The position numbers and the translations under genes were made by a program. From Episyrphus balteatus (taxonomy: Eukaryota; Arthropoda; Insecta; Diptera; Syrphidae), in contig NC_079135.1 in the NCBI RefSeq assembly GCF_945859705.1, positions 78,500,253 to 78,564,252 on the forward strand: 64,000 bases of DNA, given 5' to 3'. Position 1 is the stretch's first letter. The number at the start of each line of letters is the position of its first letter. Below are positions 49,801-59,748 of this stretch, piece after piece. The notes below the pieces were generated by a model. That model had not been told where the DNA came from, ran no database searches, and worked only from the letters and a program-made list of their open reading frames with translations.

Positions 49801-52284
49801 TTAAGCCCAATAATAGAATTTCGTCTTTTTTTGTACTTTCCTCATTTTGATGGTCTAAATCGGTATAGTTGAAACTCTAGAACCTTGTCTTGGAAAACAC
49901 TGCCTTGAAAATGCAAATTTTTTTATTATGCTGAACACGATGGCGTTCTTAGTTTTTCAAAGTTGGCTCAGTTAAGAAAGATTTTGGCCTCTGAAGTTTT
50001 CCATAACAATTTATTAAAATTGATTAAAAATTGATATAGATTATATGAAATTTTAATGATTTTTAGTAGGAAGTAACTTTAAAATAGTATCATTTTATTG
50101 AAACATTGGATATAAAACTGGAATAATAAAATTGGATGAAAATCGGAGCAAAATGTATGAAGTTGTTAATAAAATAAAAGAGTTTTTGTCAAAAAGCTAT
50201 GTTTAAAAGTTTCAAAATAATAATTTTATTGATGGAATATCTTCTACCAATTGTTATTCTACAAAAAGAACATTTATTTTATCTATAAACGTCGATATAA
50301 ACCAATAAATACCATATATATGATGAGTCTTTTCGTTAATATCTGGCTTAATATCTTTAAATGAGGGCCCAATATCTTTAAGTGAGGGTTATGTATTGTA
50401 TTAACAATCCTATTAATTTGATTCCTTTATCACAAACTGCACAATTATTTTTCATACTTTTACTTATGCACCTCACTTCTTCAAAACTTTAATTTGTATG
50501 AAAATTCAATGAAAAATAAAAGCAAGCTCTTTAATTTTGTCATGAAAATTAAATATTCCATGGTAAATATAACTAAAGTTGGTTTAATTTTTGATTCTCA
50601 TAGTATGTATAACATTTGTATGTAGTTAAAAAAATGCATGCATTTTTCATGGTGTGCAATGGAACCATTTCAAAAGTGTTCTTTCATCCTAAAAAAACAC
50701 CCTTTAACCCAAAATATTTTGATCGGCATATTTTATTATTTTTTTCTTTGGCATATGAAACGTCCATGCAAAATTTCATCAGCCTACCACTTATTTTCAG
50801 TGAGTAATTGGTAATATTCTGACTCTAGCTCCTTAAGTAAAAGACTCCAATAACTTTTTACGTGTTGGTCGAGACATTTTGGTGTTAGTTTTATTCGATC
50901 GGGCGTTTAAAAATACCTCAAAATCATGTATCATATTAATAAAAATGTTTCATTACCTCTATACTATGATATGCAACAAAGCTAGTGCAACACAGAAAAA
51001 CTCTTATATCTACCCTTCCGGATGGAATACAAGGTGGCCCAATATCTCAAAATAACTCTTATATTGAGTACTACCATCAATGTAAATTTCATGCTTTTAT
51101 TACAAAGTGCACGATTGAGCTGTTTATTAATGCTAAGCCGCCCGACTATAAATAAAATCAAGAGAATTTGATTTTACTCGTGAAATAATGTTAAGTCATT
51201 TACAACTGCAAAAATGTGGTGTTTGATTTTATCTCAAAAGTTTTTTTCCCTCTGAACAGAAAAACTGTGATGAATCTATAAGTTTGCAGATTTATTATAG
51301 GTATATTAAAAACCACATTTTCCGGGAACAAATAGCAAAAATTGTCGATAGAACAGACCGTGTGTGAAAGAAAGCTAATGTTTATGTTGACCTTATGTGT
51401 TTGATTTTTGCTTATTAAAATTTAAGATACAAATTATAATACAATATTTTCAATGAAAGACTATTGATTGATTCAAAAGAAAATATGTAAGTTAGCACAA
51501 TGTAGTCTAGCTTATTCTGCTACACCTACACGGAAGAAAAACTGGAATTACAATAAATGGCTTCAGCTTTCTCTACCCGTCCACCCAATTTATTTAATAT
51601 TTATTAAAATTGAAATTATTTTACTTACCTTAAAAAGGAAGCATACATGTAAATCAGAAAAACTGTAAAACCGCCAAACATCCATACAAACTCCAAGTAA
51701 AAGTGAAATGGCTCACCAAGGCCATCGCAAGTAATAACTGGTTCTGATAATGGATTACTATCATCAGTCCAACACGAAACAGAGGAATCCCCTAAACTTT
51801 TGCTAAGAGATTTAAACTTATGGTACAAATACCTACAAAACAATCAAAACCTTATTAGAAATGTCAACTATTGAGAGATTAATTTCATTACCCAATGGCA
51901 ATCTCTGGGAACACATGAAAACGATGAACAACATTTACGCTATGAGGATATTCAATTGTTGTAACATTCAAAAGCTTTTGATAGCCTTGATAGAAATCGG
52001 CTTCTTGGACAATGGTCTTATAAAATGAATAATAAAGAGCATCTTCCTTTCTTAGCAGAGCTTCGCGCTCCAATGTTGTTATATGTCCAAAATTATGTCG
52101 AGTCTCAAATATTGACCGTACATGATATACATAGAGAAAAAAACAGCCAACAGCTAAAGAAAAAAAGGGATTAATTATGTCGCAAGCATATTAAATAGAC
52201 AAAATAGAAGAAAAAAAAATCAAGGTTGGACTTACCAATAAATGCATGGGAAAGAATGAGGAGTAAATAGTGTTTCTGCTTCAT
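43833..52284 (-). CDS. DPY19L: DPY19-type protein C-mannosyltransferase
   Basis: DPY19 enzymes transfer mannose from dolichol-phosphate-mannose to Trp in W-x-x-W motifs of secreted proteins in the ER membrane. Nine exons on the minus strand: 52284-52236, 52153-51892, 51832-51629, 47720-47519, 47463-46171, 46100-45998, 45924-45840, 44237-44112, 44037-43833. All introns are GT-AG and the sum is exactly 843 codons with no break. Matches include the luminal LRKEDALYYSFYK loop with Glu53 at the position of the family's proposed catalytic Glu, WQNGPAFALFF near residue 310, and the C-terminal RPIVNHAH and ERTESIYSVFSR blocks. At least ten hydrophobic segments are seen. Residues about 440-600 are a charged, coiled-coil, Lys/Glu/Ser-rich insertion before the last membrane segments, longer than I expect from vertebrate homologues. 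The first Met leaves only a few residues before the first membrane segment, so an upstream exon is possible. Intron 3 (3.9 kb) contains a MITE. Confidence 0.92.
44313..44452. repeat. Inverted repeat of about 40 bp in a DPY19 intron
   Basis: 44313-44350 (contains GCTGTGTTTTATTTTCCTC) pairs with 44412-44452 (contains GAGGAAAATAAAACACAGC), spacer about 60 bp. Lies in the intron between exons 7 and 8. Confidence 0.8.
44877..45493. mobile_element. MITE with four alternating copies of its terminal motif, in a DPY19 intron
   Basis: The ends 44877-44911 and 45459-45493 are exact 35-bp inverted copies containing TTTGCAAAACATGATAAGTC. Two further partial copies lie inside: GGACTTATCATCTTTTGAAA near 45058 (inverted) and TTTTCAAAGTATGATAAGTC near 45270 (direct). 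The element is thus built from nested inverted repeats. No coding. Confidence 0.85.
48502..49214. mobile_element. MITE family A, copy 1 (DPY19 intron 3)
   Basis: Starts CAGGGTGTCCCAAAAGTTAA and ends, inverted, with the same CAGGGTGTCC, next to TA on both sides. About 120 bp of each end is self-complementary (ACGTCGAAACGAAAACGGTA on both). A second copy is at 62799-63553. TA target and termini fit a Tc1/mariner-superfamily derivative; no transposase. Confidence 0.85.
49215..51628. other. Remainder of DPY19 intron 3
   Basis: No exon, RNA or complete repeat recognised in this AT-rich intron sequence. Confidence 0.4.
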
Positions 52285-52567
52285 GGTTGGTTTATTTTTA
52301 TAAAATTCTTTTTTTACACACTTTGCATTATAAATTGACTTGTTTTGTAATTATTTATTGTGAAAAAAACTAAACTTAAATTCTTAAATAACAAAAAAAC
52401 ATAAAAGCCGACTTTTTTTTGTTACAAGAAGTAAGTTCAGTTGAATGTCAAAACACAGCTGAAATTTTGCGCTGCAGAGTGTCGTTACATTTCCTGGGTT
52501 AACACACAAGTTGAGAAAGTAAATGAACGTGTTCAGGGGCTTTTAGGGATATTTAATTTTTTTTGTT

Positions 52568-53236
52568 AAAGCCTAGTACGCTGCTGAAGCGAAACGAAAA
52601 ATGTTCAAGTCTCCAAAAGAAGTGTCAAAAGCAAAGCTGTCATTTTTTGTTTTGATTTAATTGTGCGAATATTTCTCGAGTGCTCGTGGTTTTTATAACT
52701 AAAAACAATTTTTAATTATATTTTTCGCAGTATAAACACAAAAAAATAGAAAAAATAAACGAGAAACGATAAATAAAAATTCGTAAAGTTTACAATTTGT
52801 TTGTTTTTTTTTTTTTAATTTTGACAACTGACGTTTAAATGACTGTTTTAACTTGTTTTGACTTTTCTCACGAAACTGTGCTGTCCTGTCCTGTCCTGTT
52901 CTGATCTAGAAAAATCCTCGTTGAACATACTTAAATGCTAACGAAAAAATATCATCGAGTATTCTGTCAAAGTCAAAATAAAAAAAAAAACAAATTTAAT
53001 TTAAAATCAAGAAAAAACAAAAGAAAATAATTTTTAACCCAAGAAGACTGCTTTTGGAGCCAAGATAAGTGCACAGGACAATAAAAAGTAAGTGACAAAT
53101 GAGTGAAAACTCTCCAATTTTTCGCTAGAGCTGCGTACTGAAAAATGAAAAGCAAAACGAAATTGTTCGTTCAAGATTTTGTTATGCTATTTTTGTATGG
53201 AAAATTTCGTTTCACTTCAGTTGCGTACCAGGCTTT
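52568..53236. mobile_element. MITE upstream of DPY19
   Basis: Left end AAAGCCTAGTACGCTGCTGA with AGCGAAACGAAA, right end the imperfect inverse (TTTCGTTTCACTTCAGTTGC, GTACCAGGCTTT). It begins 284 bp upstream of the annotated DPY19 start and so probably overlaps its promoter region. A related terminal word, GCCTTTAGTACGCTGC, occurs at 58608. Confidence 0.8.
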
Positions 53237-53254
53237 AGTAAAAAAGATCCGTCT

Positions 53255-53762
53255 GATTTTATTTTGATTTGATTTATTGAGCACGTTAAAATCCTAACGT
53301 TACAGGTAATTATAAATATAAATAACTATAATAATAAAAATGAATGTATTATAAAAAAAAGATAAAGCCTTAACTAAATTGGCTCAAAAAGTACAAAAGT
53401 GAACATTTTCAAACGCAGTGAACATTCTTAAAACAAAGGATGCAGAAAGCTTATTTTTTGGTCGAAAAAAACAATTTGTATACTCTTTTTCACAAAATAA
53501 TTGCGCCAGCCAGAAAAAAAAATATTTTCACTTTTGTACTTTTTCAAAAAGTGGTGTACCTATGTAGTTAAGCCTTAACACAATTAAATTTCTAATAAAA
53601 ATAACGAAAAATCTAATTTTAAACTGTTTCAATTTAATATTTACGTTAACAGAGTCAATTAAGTTATAATGTTTATTCAAAATATTAATTAACTGATTAA
53701 TCGGACTGTAGTTCGATCTACTAAAACTACTTATAGAAAAAGTGTAAAAGAGTAAAAAAATT
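53255..53762 (-). pseudogene. LINE 3' end relic, split by a MITE
   Basis: On the minus strand, 53762-53583 reads SRSNYSPINQLINILN and HYNLIDSVNVNIKLKQFK, the C-terminal tail typical of CR1/jockey-group ORF2 ('NY.PI..L....N......D......KFK'). The relic is then interrupted by a MITE (53366-53576) and resumes to 53255 with a 3' tail ending in AATAAATCAAATCAAA. Only the last tenth of the element remains. Confidence 0.6.
53366..53576. mobile_element. MITE family B, copy 1, inserted in the LINE relic
   Basis: Ends AAGCCTTAACTA and TAGTTAAGCCTT are inverted repeats; just inside are GGCTCAAAAAGTACAAAAGT and, inverted, ACTTTTGTACTTTTTC. A second, similar copy is at about 59344-59579. It splits the LINE remnant, so it arrived later. 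Confidence 0.75.
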
Positions 53763-53772
53763 GTAGTCTGTG

Positions 53773-54786
53773 CACGGAAAAAAATAAGGTATGAACCACC
53801 TTATTTCTGCTAAATTTAACTTTAATGTAGAGTTTAAATAGGGATGACTCCCCAATAAAATGAAATTTACCTTGCTTTTCTATTAAATTTATAGCTTATG
53901 ATTAACTTTACAGTAAAGCCTTTTTTTTTGTATGAATTCCTAATAGAAAATACTAGAAAGTTATGTACATATTTTACCTTACTATAAGGCTGAAAATATT
54001 GATTTTTAAAGTAAATTGAACTTCTTTATGGAAGGTATATAATTTAATTAAAGATTTGATCAAATAAAGTCAATTTCATTTTTATTGATGACATTTTTCT
54101 AAATAAAATTGTATGCATGTATCTTACAAAAATTAATTAAAATAAAAAAGGGGATTTTTGATATTATTGAAAAACATAACTGGGTAACACGTACTTAATC
54201 CTCAAAGCCATTTAGGAGTAAGTACGTATGACCCTGTTATGTTTTTCAATAATTAAAAAATCACCTTTTTTATTTTAATTAGTTTTTGTAAGATAAATGC
54301 ATACAATTTTATCTAGGAAAATATCATCAATAAAAATGAAATTGACTTTATTTGATCGAATTGTTTGCGAATTCTTTATGAATTAATGTAATTATTCCGC
54401 ACTCGCCACCTAAAAGCTTTGACAAAAAAAACATTGGGGAAATTTCCTAGAATTCAGTATTATTATTACCTTAGTGTAAGGTAAAACTTATTCATAGAAC
54501 AGTTAAATTGTAAAATATGTTTTACTAGAATCTTAAAGTGAAAAGATTCATACACTTTTTTGGTTGAAAGTATATTTGACTCTACGTAATGAAACTATTG
54601 CTACTCGTAAGGTATATACTACTTTAATATGTTCACCATAATTTTCTTGTAAAAATTACTTTACGGATCCAAAAAATGTTCAATACGTAAGGTAAAATTT
54701 ACCTAAAATCTAGGGCTTTTTGCTTTAATTACCTTACTAGTCATATGGAGTATAAAATACTAGATTCATTTTTCTTTTTCTCCGTG
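53773..54786. mobile_element. Palindromic DNA element with CACGGA termini
   Basis: Left CACGGAAAAAAATAAGG and right TTCTTTTTCTCCGTG are terminal inverted repeats. A core palindrome with arms of about 145 bp (54056-54200 and 54220-54360) contains ATAAAGTCAATTTCATTTTT and GAAAAACATAAC with their inverses. A third terminus of this type, CACGGAGAAAAAAATAAG, is at 58649. Confidence 0.75.
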
Positions 54787-55381
54787 TGTATTTGGTTGTT
54801 TTATTTTAAGAAAACGTTACACTTTTGAACTTTTACAACGATACAAGACCATTTGCATCGAATCGTGTGTTTTCTTGAACGTAAAAAGCACTCTCAAATC
54901 AACTACGAGCGCTGACACAAAACACTGCCTAAAGTGTTTTTGTATGAAAAAAAAATCCACATTTGTTTTTTTTTTTAATTCAAGCAAATTATATATGGCC
55001 AGCAAACTTTGAAAAATAATTTAATATTTTATTAAAAAATTGTTTATTTTATAGCCTGTTTTCACTAGGGCAAATGAGATGATTTCGATCAAATTTGCGA
55101 AATGAGGTTCGAAATGAGATAATTTCCCATACAAATTTCAAATTTGAAATGAGATAATTATCATCTCATTTCAACGAAATTAGCTAGGAAATTAAGTCAA
55201 ATCACCTGAACGCTCATAAAATTTCATTGTGAATAGGTCACAATAATGAATTCTTACAAAACGTCAAACTAAAAAAATAAAAAAAAAACCATAGCACATA
55301 GCGGTAAAATTAAATTGTGTATATTTTGTGTCGCGTTGGTAAATAAAAATTAAAAATAAACCTTATAATTCCGAAATTACT

Positions 55382-55760
55382 ATGCCAGATCGTAGTGCCA
55401 CCAAAGGAACCTCAAATCCCTCAATATTCGGCAATTTTTTTTTGAAAAAGCAGGCATATCTACCTGGGAACGAAGGACGTCCATACACCTCTGACAACGA
55501 AACAGAGTGGAAGAGCTTGTGTACCATTTCTGGGGAACACACACGAGCGGTTTATGACATAAGTTGGTTCCATCAGACCAATCTGATAGCAACGGCGTGT
55601 GGAAATGATTACATCCGCATTTCCAAGCAAGACAGAAGGTTAGTCAAAGAGCGAACCAACATTTATGCTGGTAGCACTGCTGTGAACAAGGCGCATCTGT
55701 AAAACGTCCACTGCGTGAAATGGAATCCTTCAGTAGCTGGCCAATTGCTGTCGTGTTAAG
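55382..55760 (+). pseudogene. Ciao1: Ciao1 C-terminal fragment, broken
   Basis: Ciao1 is the WD40 scaffold of the cytosolic iron-sulfur cluster targeting complex. Here only its last two WD repeats are recognisable: DNETEWKSLCTISGEHTR, AVYDISWFHQTNLIATACGN and DYIRISKQ, then a stop, and after it VHCVKWNPSVAGQLLSC, another stop. The closing DDGTIKIW-type blade is missing. The 5' part of the frame (first 20 codons) is unrelated. It lies inside a transposon. The family match is clear from the order of motifs; a functional protein is very unlikely. Confidence 0.8.
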
Positions 55761-55876
55761 ATTTCGAATTTAGTTGAATTGTTTTTTGTCCCAAAGAGAG
55801 AGGGAATATATATTTTTATTGGAAAATATTAATTATACGTACAAAAATACGAAAAAGTTCTTTGTTTTTATTAATT

Positions 55877-56051
55877 AAAAGAGGAGCATTCAAAGTTTGA
55901 TAGAGTCTTGTCTTGCGGAGACCGAGCCCAGGAACCAGGGACATTCTGTCCTGACTGGCATTGATGATGTTTGCTAGACTGCCAAAGATTTGGAACAGCG
56001 AGACGGCATCATTTTGTTTTCTGGTTTCATGTTGGTTAATGCAGTCACGAG
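55877..56051 (-). pseudogene. Ercc1: Ercc1 C-terminal (HhH2) exon fragment, broken
   Basis: Ercc1 is the non-catalytic partner of XPF in nucleotide-excision repair. The minus strand has an acceptor (TTATTTACAG), then RDCINQHETRKQNDAVSLFQ, IFGSLANIINASQDRMSL and VPGLGLRKTRLYQTLN. These correspond to the double helix-hairpin-helix end of Ercc1 ('SVNKTDAVTL...FGSL..I..AS...L...PGLG..K...L...L..PF'). The usual 'SVNKTDA' is altered and the terminal Arg pair shortened, so it is decayed. Presence of the intron acceptor means genomic DNA, not an mRNA copy, was captured. Confidence 0.7.
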
Positions 56052-56488
56052 CTGTAAATAATAGTAAGACAAGGATCAGAACGAGTCTTAAATATTAAAA
56101 CAATATTGAAATAGAGGCCTTCCATACCTTAAGTCACCTTCATTTTTAAATGTATATAGGTATTTTGAAAAATTTTCAGTTTGTTTTATTTTTTTTTTTA
56201 TTTTTTGTGTCAAACAAATTTCTTTCAGTCATTTCAGTGTTGACACTTCTTGTCAGTCGAAATGAGGTAATTTGTAGTGAAAACACTTTTTTGCTAATTT
56301 GCTAAATTATCTCATTTGGGTTGTAGTGAAAACAGGCTATTACGTTTTATTTGGTACTTTTGCACAATTTTCCCTCTATAAAAAATGAAATGATTCGATG
56401 TGAAGTAATCAAAAAGAAGCCAAACAGACCTAACACTTCACTTTGATTGTGAAACAAACTTTTTGGCATTAACAAGAATATATTGAAC

Positions 56489-56875
56489 CACAGTACACAT
56501 AATAAGGTAATATATTCCGAACGTTGTCAAAATTTGTTTGTCAAAAATGGGCACCAATCTGTTAGGTCGGCCTTTAATTTTTATATTTCAATCGCAGTAA
56601 ACAGGAAATTTGTTTTTGTTTTAATTTATAAAATGTCATTTAAAAATATTATAAATTGAAAAATAACAAATTTTCTTCGTGTTTCATCGCGGAAAATGAT
56701 AAATAATTGTTTAAAAATTAGTGGTGTGCGTGGTTTATCGGTTTTTGTGCGTTTTTCGTCGGTATTTTAAACAATTAAGAATTCGGTAGCTGACATTGGT
56801 CGCCAAAGTGTCATGTTTTGACAATCTGGCGACCAATGTCAGTTCGGAATATATTACCTTTTTATGTGTACTGTG
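56489..56875. mobile_element. 387-bp MITE with 9-bp target duplication in the leader of the p24-SAP gene
   Basis: Starts CACAGTACACATAATAAGGT and ends with the near inverse (ACCTTTTTATGTGTACTGTG), inverted repeats of about 34 bp. It is flanked by an exact 9-bp duplication, ATATTGAAC (56480-56488 and 56876-56884). It lies 39 bp upstream of the ATG, in sequence matching the leader of the neighbouring p24 gene (shared GAACAGAGGAA). Nine-base duplications point to Mutator- or P-type transposases; none is encoded here. Confidence 0.9.
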
Positions 56876-56914
56876 ATATTGAACAGAGGAACATAAAAAT
56901 AAACCACTATTGAA

Positions 56915-58539
56915 ATGGAATTGGTAAATAAAAATAATTACTTATTTAAAAATCCATCTTATTAAAATATTTTAGTTTATCACAGTACAAATAGTTCTTT
57001 TCTTTACTGTAATAAGTTTTACAAGGGCTTACAATACAAAAATGACTATGAATCTCTACGTTAAAGAAGAATGCTTATTTCACCATATTAACACGGGTGA
57101 AGTTATCATCATTTCTTATCAAGTCATCCAAGCTATCAAACATGAAGAACACATAACGAATTATGACATGAATATACGTTTTTTCCTATCGGACCCCAAT
57201 GGATTGAAAATTATTTCTGATAAAAATAAATATGAAAACATTCATCGTTACAAAGCCCAGAAAGATGGACAATATGTATTTTGTTTTACGAATAATTACG
57301 GCGCTTTTAACGAAAAAAAAGTGCTTATTGGACTGATTGTTAAAAATGAAGAGGACAACAATGAAAATAAAATACTCGAAGGACTTCCACCAAATTCGTT
57401 CAGTTCATCTCAGGTTATCATGGATTCCATTCGGCGTACTAGAATGCATACTACTAACACTCGTAATTTACAAGATGTATTGAGAACCAAAAAAAACTGG
57501 GATCTTAATTTCCTCAATCGGAACTATTTAATCATTAATTATTGGTCGTCTTTCCAAATATGTGCCATGCTTTTGATTGGGGGTCTGCAAATTCTTATGG
57601 TAAGAATATCGTAGAAAATTACTCATTAAAAACACTCGGTATATAATATGGTCTTATAGAAAAATAAACAATTTTTCAACCCAATTTCACAATAAAAGGG
57701 TTTAACGGAACATTGCATATTATAATTTATCTTACACTCTTATAATATTGTCATATGTCGTAATCTTTGTTGTAAAAAAAAGCTTCACCATTGTTATCAT
57801 CACTGCATGTATATTTCTATTAATATTATCTTATCGATCGGATTAACATTCATTAGATTTTGTATACACAACTGGTTAATACTCCGTTTCCACCAAAGAT
57901 AAGTAATAGTTTATCATATCTAAAAAGTATGCCTTGTTTGTTGACATTGAGAAGCGTTTTCCTTGTGCTTTGTTTCATGCGTTTTCCTTTTAATTTTCTT
58001 CACAACATTTAACAAAAAATCATGAGTGTGACTTCCTAGCAAACTTAAAATAATGACTCTTAATTAATCAATTCCAGATCAAGTTAGAAACGGAGAAAAT
58101 TTATGTCAAACAGCTGCAAGAAGAGCTGAAGAAAAGAGGTCTTCCCACATGCGGTTCTAAAAAAATTCTTAGAAAAAGAATAATTGATGATGACAAGAGA
58201 CGAGCTGCACTTGTTTATACCGACGAGCTTTTGAATCCACCAACTCGACTCGACACAAAAGATGAAGAAGACCAAAATACAAGAATTATCTTGGATTCGT
58301 GCATTGTTGAAGACAAAGATCTCAGGGCCATTGAGTGGGCTCTAATAAAACGTGGACAAGAACTTCTTGAAAGGGAAAGAATCATTTTAATGAAAGAGAC
58401 AGAGGTATATGAGAAGTGTAGAAACCAAGATGTGCCTCGATTACAGCTGAATACTGATGCAGATAAATCTAAAATAAATTATCCTGTGAATGTAGCAGGA
58501 GAGATACCACCAATGACAACTGATTTGATCATATTATGA
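56915..58539 (+). CDS. p24/TMED-family protein with a spliced SAP-like C-terminal extension
   Basis: Three exons: 56915-56923, 56976-57599 and 58078-58539, giving 364 residues in frame. Residues 1-21 form a signal peptide. The luminal GOLD domain has its Cys pair at 36 and 106 (EECLFHH, YVFCF). A coiled-coil part follows, and a transmembrane helix (SFQICAMLLIGGLQILM) ends at residue 211, exactly at the donor ATG/GTAAGA. Without splicing the frame stops four codons later (VRIS). The third exon has no Met, has a stop just upstream of its acceptor (TCAATTCCAG), and starts in the matching phase. It encodes KQLQEELKKRGLPTCGSKK and ILRKRI, a SAP-like motif, then a charged helical region (EWALIKRGQELLERERI). 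The gene shares intron position and leader with the p24 gene downstream, so it is a tandem duplicate. The SAP part would face the cytosol. Confidence 0.7.
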
Positions 58540-58615
58540 ATAGTATGATAGGAATAAAAGATACAAATAAATTAAATAATAGTCTTAACTACATATTATG
58601 GCCTCAAGCCTTTAG

Positions 58616-59343
58616 TACGCTGCTAAAGCCTTCTGAACCCCTGACGACACGGAGAAAAAAATAAGATGTTGCGCACATTAACTTTCACCACCTTAAAATA
58701 AGGTGATATCCGCTTAAAATAAGAAGATACCACTTAAGCTCAGTTAAATTTAATGTGAGCTTCATCTTATTTTAATGTTCATTTTCATTTAAAAAACCAG
58801 ATAAAAAATTAAAATTTCAAAATCAAAGTCACATTTTAGCTTCAGTTGCAGTTTATCATATTCATTTCCAACAGTGAGAAAGCACGATGCTAGGCACTCG
58901 CCTAGTGACCCAACTGTTGTAGGTTCGATCCCCAGTGATGGATCTCATTTTTAATGTCAAATCGTGATTGATATCTGAACAGGCCTAATTTGCGAAATTA
59001 TCTCATTTGGGCTGTAGTGAAAACGGGCTATAAGGCTGTGTAGCCACGGCCTAGGCATAACTACAACAGCCACTTTTTGCAAAAAGTGGGAAATTTACAA
59101 AAATAAAAAAAAATGTCTTCCTAGCACAATTTTCGTTTGGAATAAACAATAAACTACAAAAATTGTTCTTTACACCAAAAAATAAGCTTTCTGCATCAAG
59201 CTATAAAACTATGTAAATGACCTAAAAGTGAAAAAGTGAGAAATTTACAAAAGTAACAAATTTTTATTTGTTTCTAGCGCTATTTGCTTTTTCGAAAAAA
59301 CTACAATAATTTTTTAAACCAAAAAATAAGCTATTTGCATCAT
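58616..59343. other. Mosaic of repeat termini
   Basis: Contains a CACGGAGAAAAAAATAAG terminus (58649), a tRNA-like B-box GGTTCGATCCC (58921-58931), a lone terminus of the gene-capturing transposon family (58996-59030), and the palindrome CCACTTTTTGCAAAAAGTGG (59070-59089). No gene. Confidence 0.55.
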
Positions 59344-59579
59344 TAAGCCTTAACTACATTGGCTCAAAAAGTGAAAAAGTACAAAAGTGAAAATTTTCAA
59401 ACGCATTTTTGTATGGTTTTTCGGGCTAGAAAATTAAAACAAATGTCGCAGAAAGCTTATTTTTTTCGTCCAAAAATCAATTTGTAAACTCTTTTTTACA
59501 AAAAAATTCCGCTAGCGAGAAAAAAAATATTTTCACTTTTGTACTTTTTCAACAAGTGGTGAATGTAGTAAACCCTTTA
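59344..59579. mobile_element. MITE family B, copy 2
   Basis: Begins AAGCCTTAACTACATTGGCT and ends near GTAGTAAACCCTTTA. Inner sequences AAAAGTACAAAAGTGAAAAT and CACTTTTGTACTTTTTCAAC match copy 1 at 53366-53576. Confidence 0.65.
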
Positions 59580-59584
59580 CTTTT

Positions 59585-59748
59585 AAGGCTTGGCCACACC
59601 GGAGGGTATGCGGTATGGCGGTAACGATATTTGTACTAAAAAAATTCCACACCTGAACGTTGATGTGTCAGTTTGGAATTTTTTTCATACAAGTACCCTC
59701 ACCGTTACCCGTACCTCTACCGCATACCCTCCAGTGTGGCCAAGCCTT
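59585..59748. mobile_element. Short MITE
   Basis: AAGGCTTGGCCACACCGGAG at the left, CCAGTGTGGCCAAGCCTT at the right, with GGGTATGCGG pairing to CCGCATACCC. The 164 bp are largely self-complementary. Confidence 0.85.

Larger units (their letters stand above)
55054..56337. mobile_element. DNA transposon carrying captured host-gene pieces (Pack-TE-like)
   Basis: Termini GCCTGTTTTCACTA (left) and TAGTGAAAACAGGC (right) are inverted repeats next to TA on both sides. The subterminal parts match as well (CAAATGAGATGATTT and AAATTATCTCATTTG). The 1284-bp interior has no transposase but contains broken pieces of two host genes, Ciao1 (plus) and Ercc1 (minus), arranged tail to tail. A lone right terminus of the same family (TTATCTCATTTGGGCTGTAG and TGAAAACGGGC) lies near 58996-59030. 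Confidence 0.8.

Noticed and set aside
57600..57614. Four-codon end (VRIS) as the natural C-terminus of the p24 duplicate
   Set aside because: Possible, but it would leave almost no cytosolic tail, and the strong donor with an in-phase exon makes read-through intron sequence the better reading.
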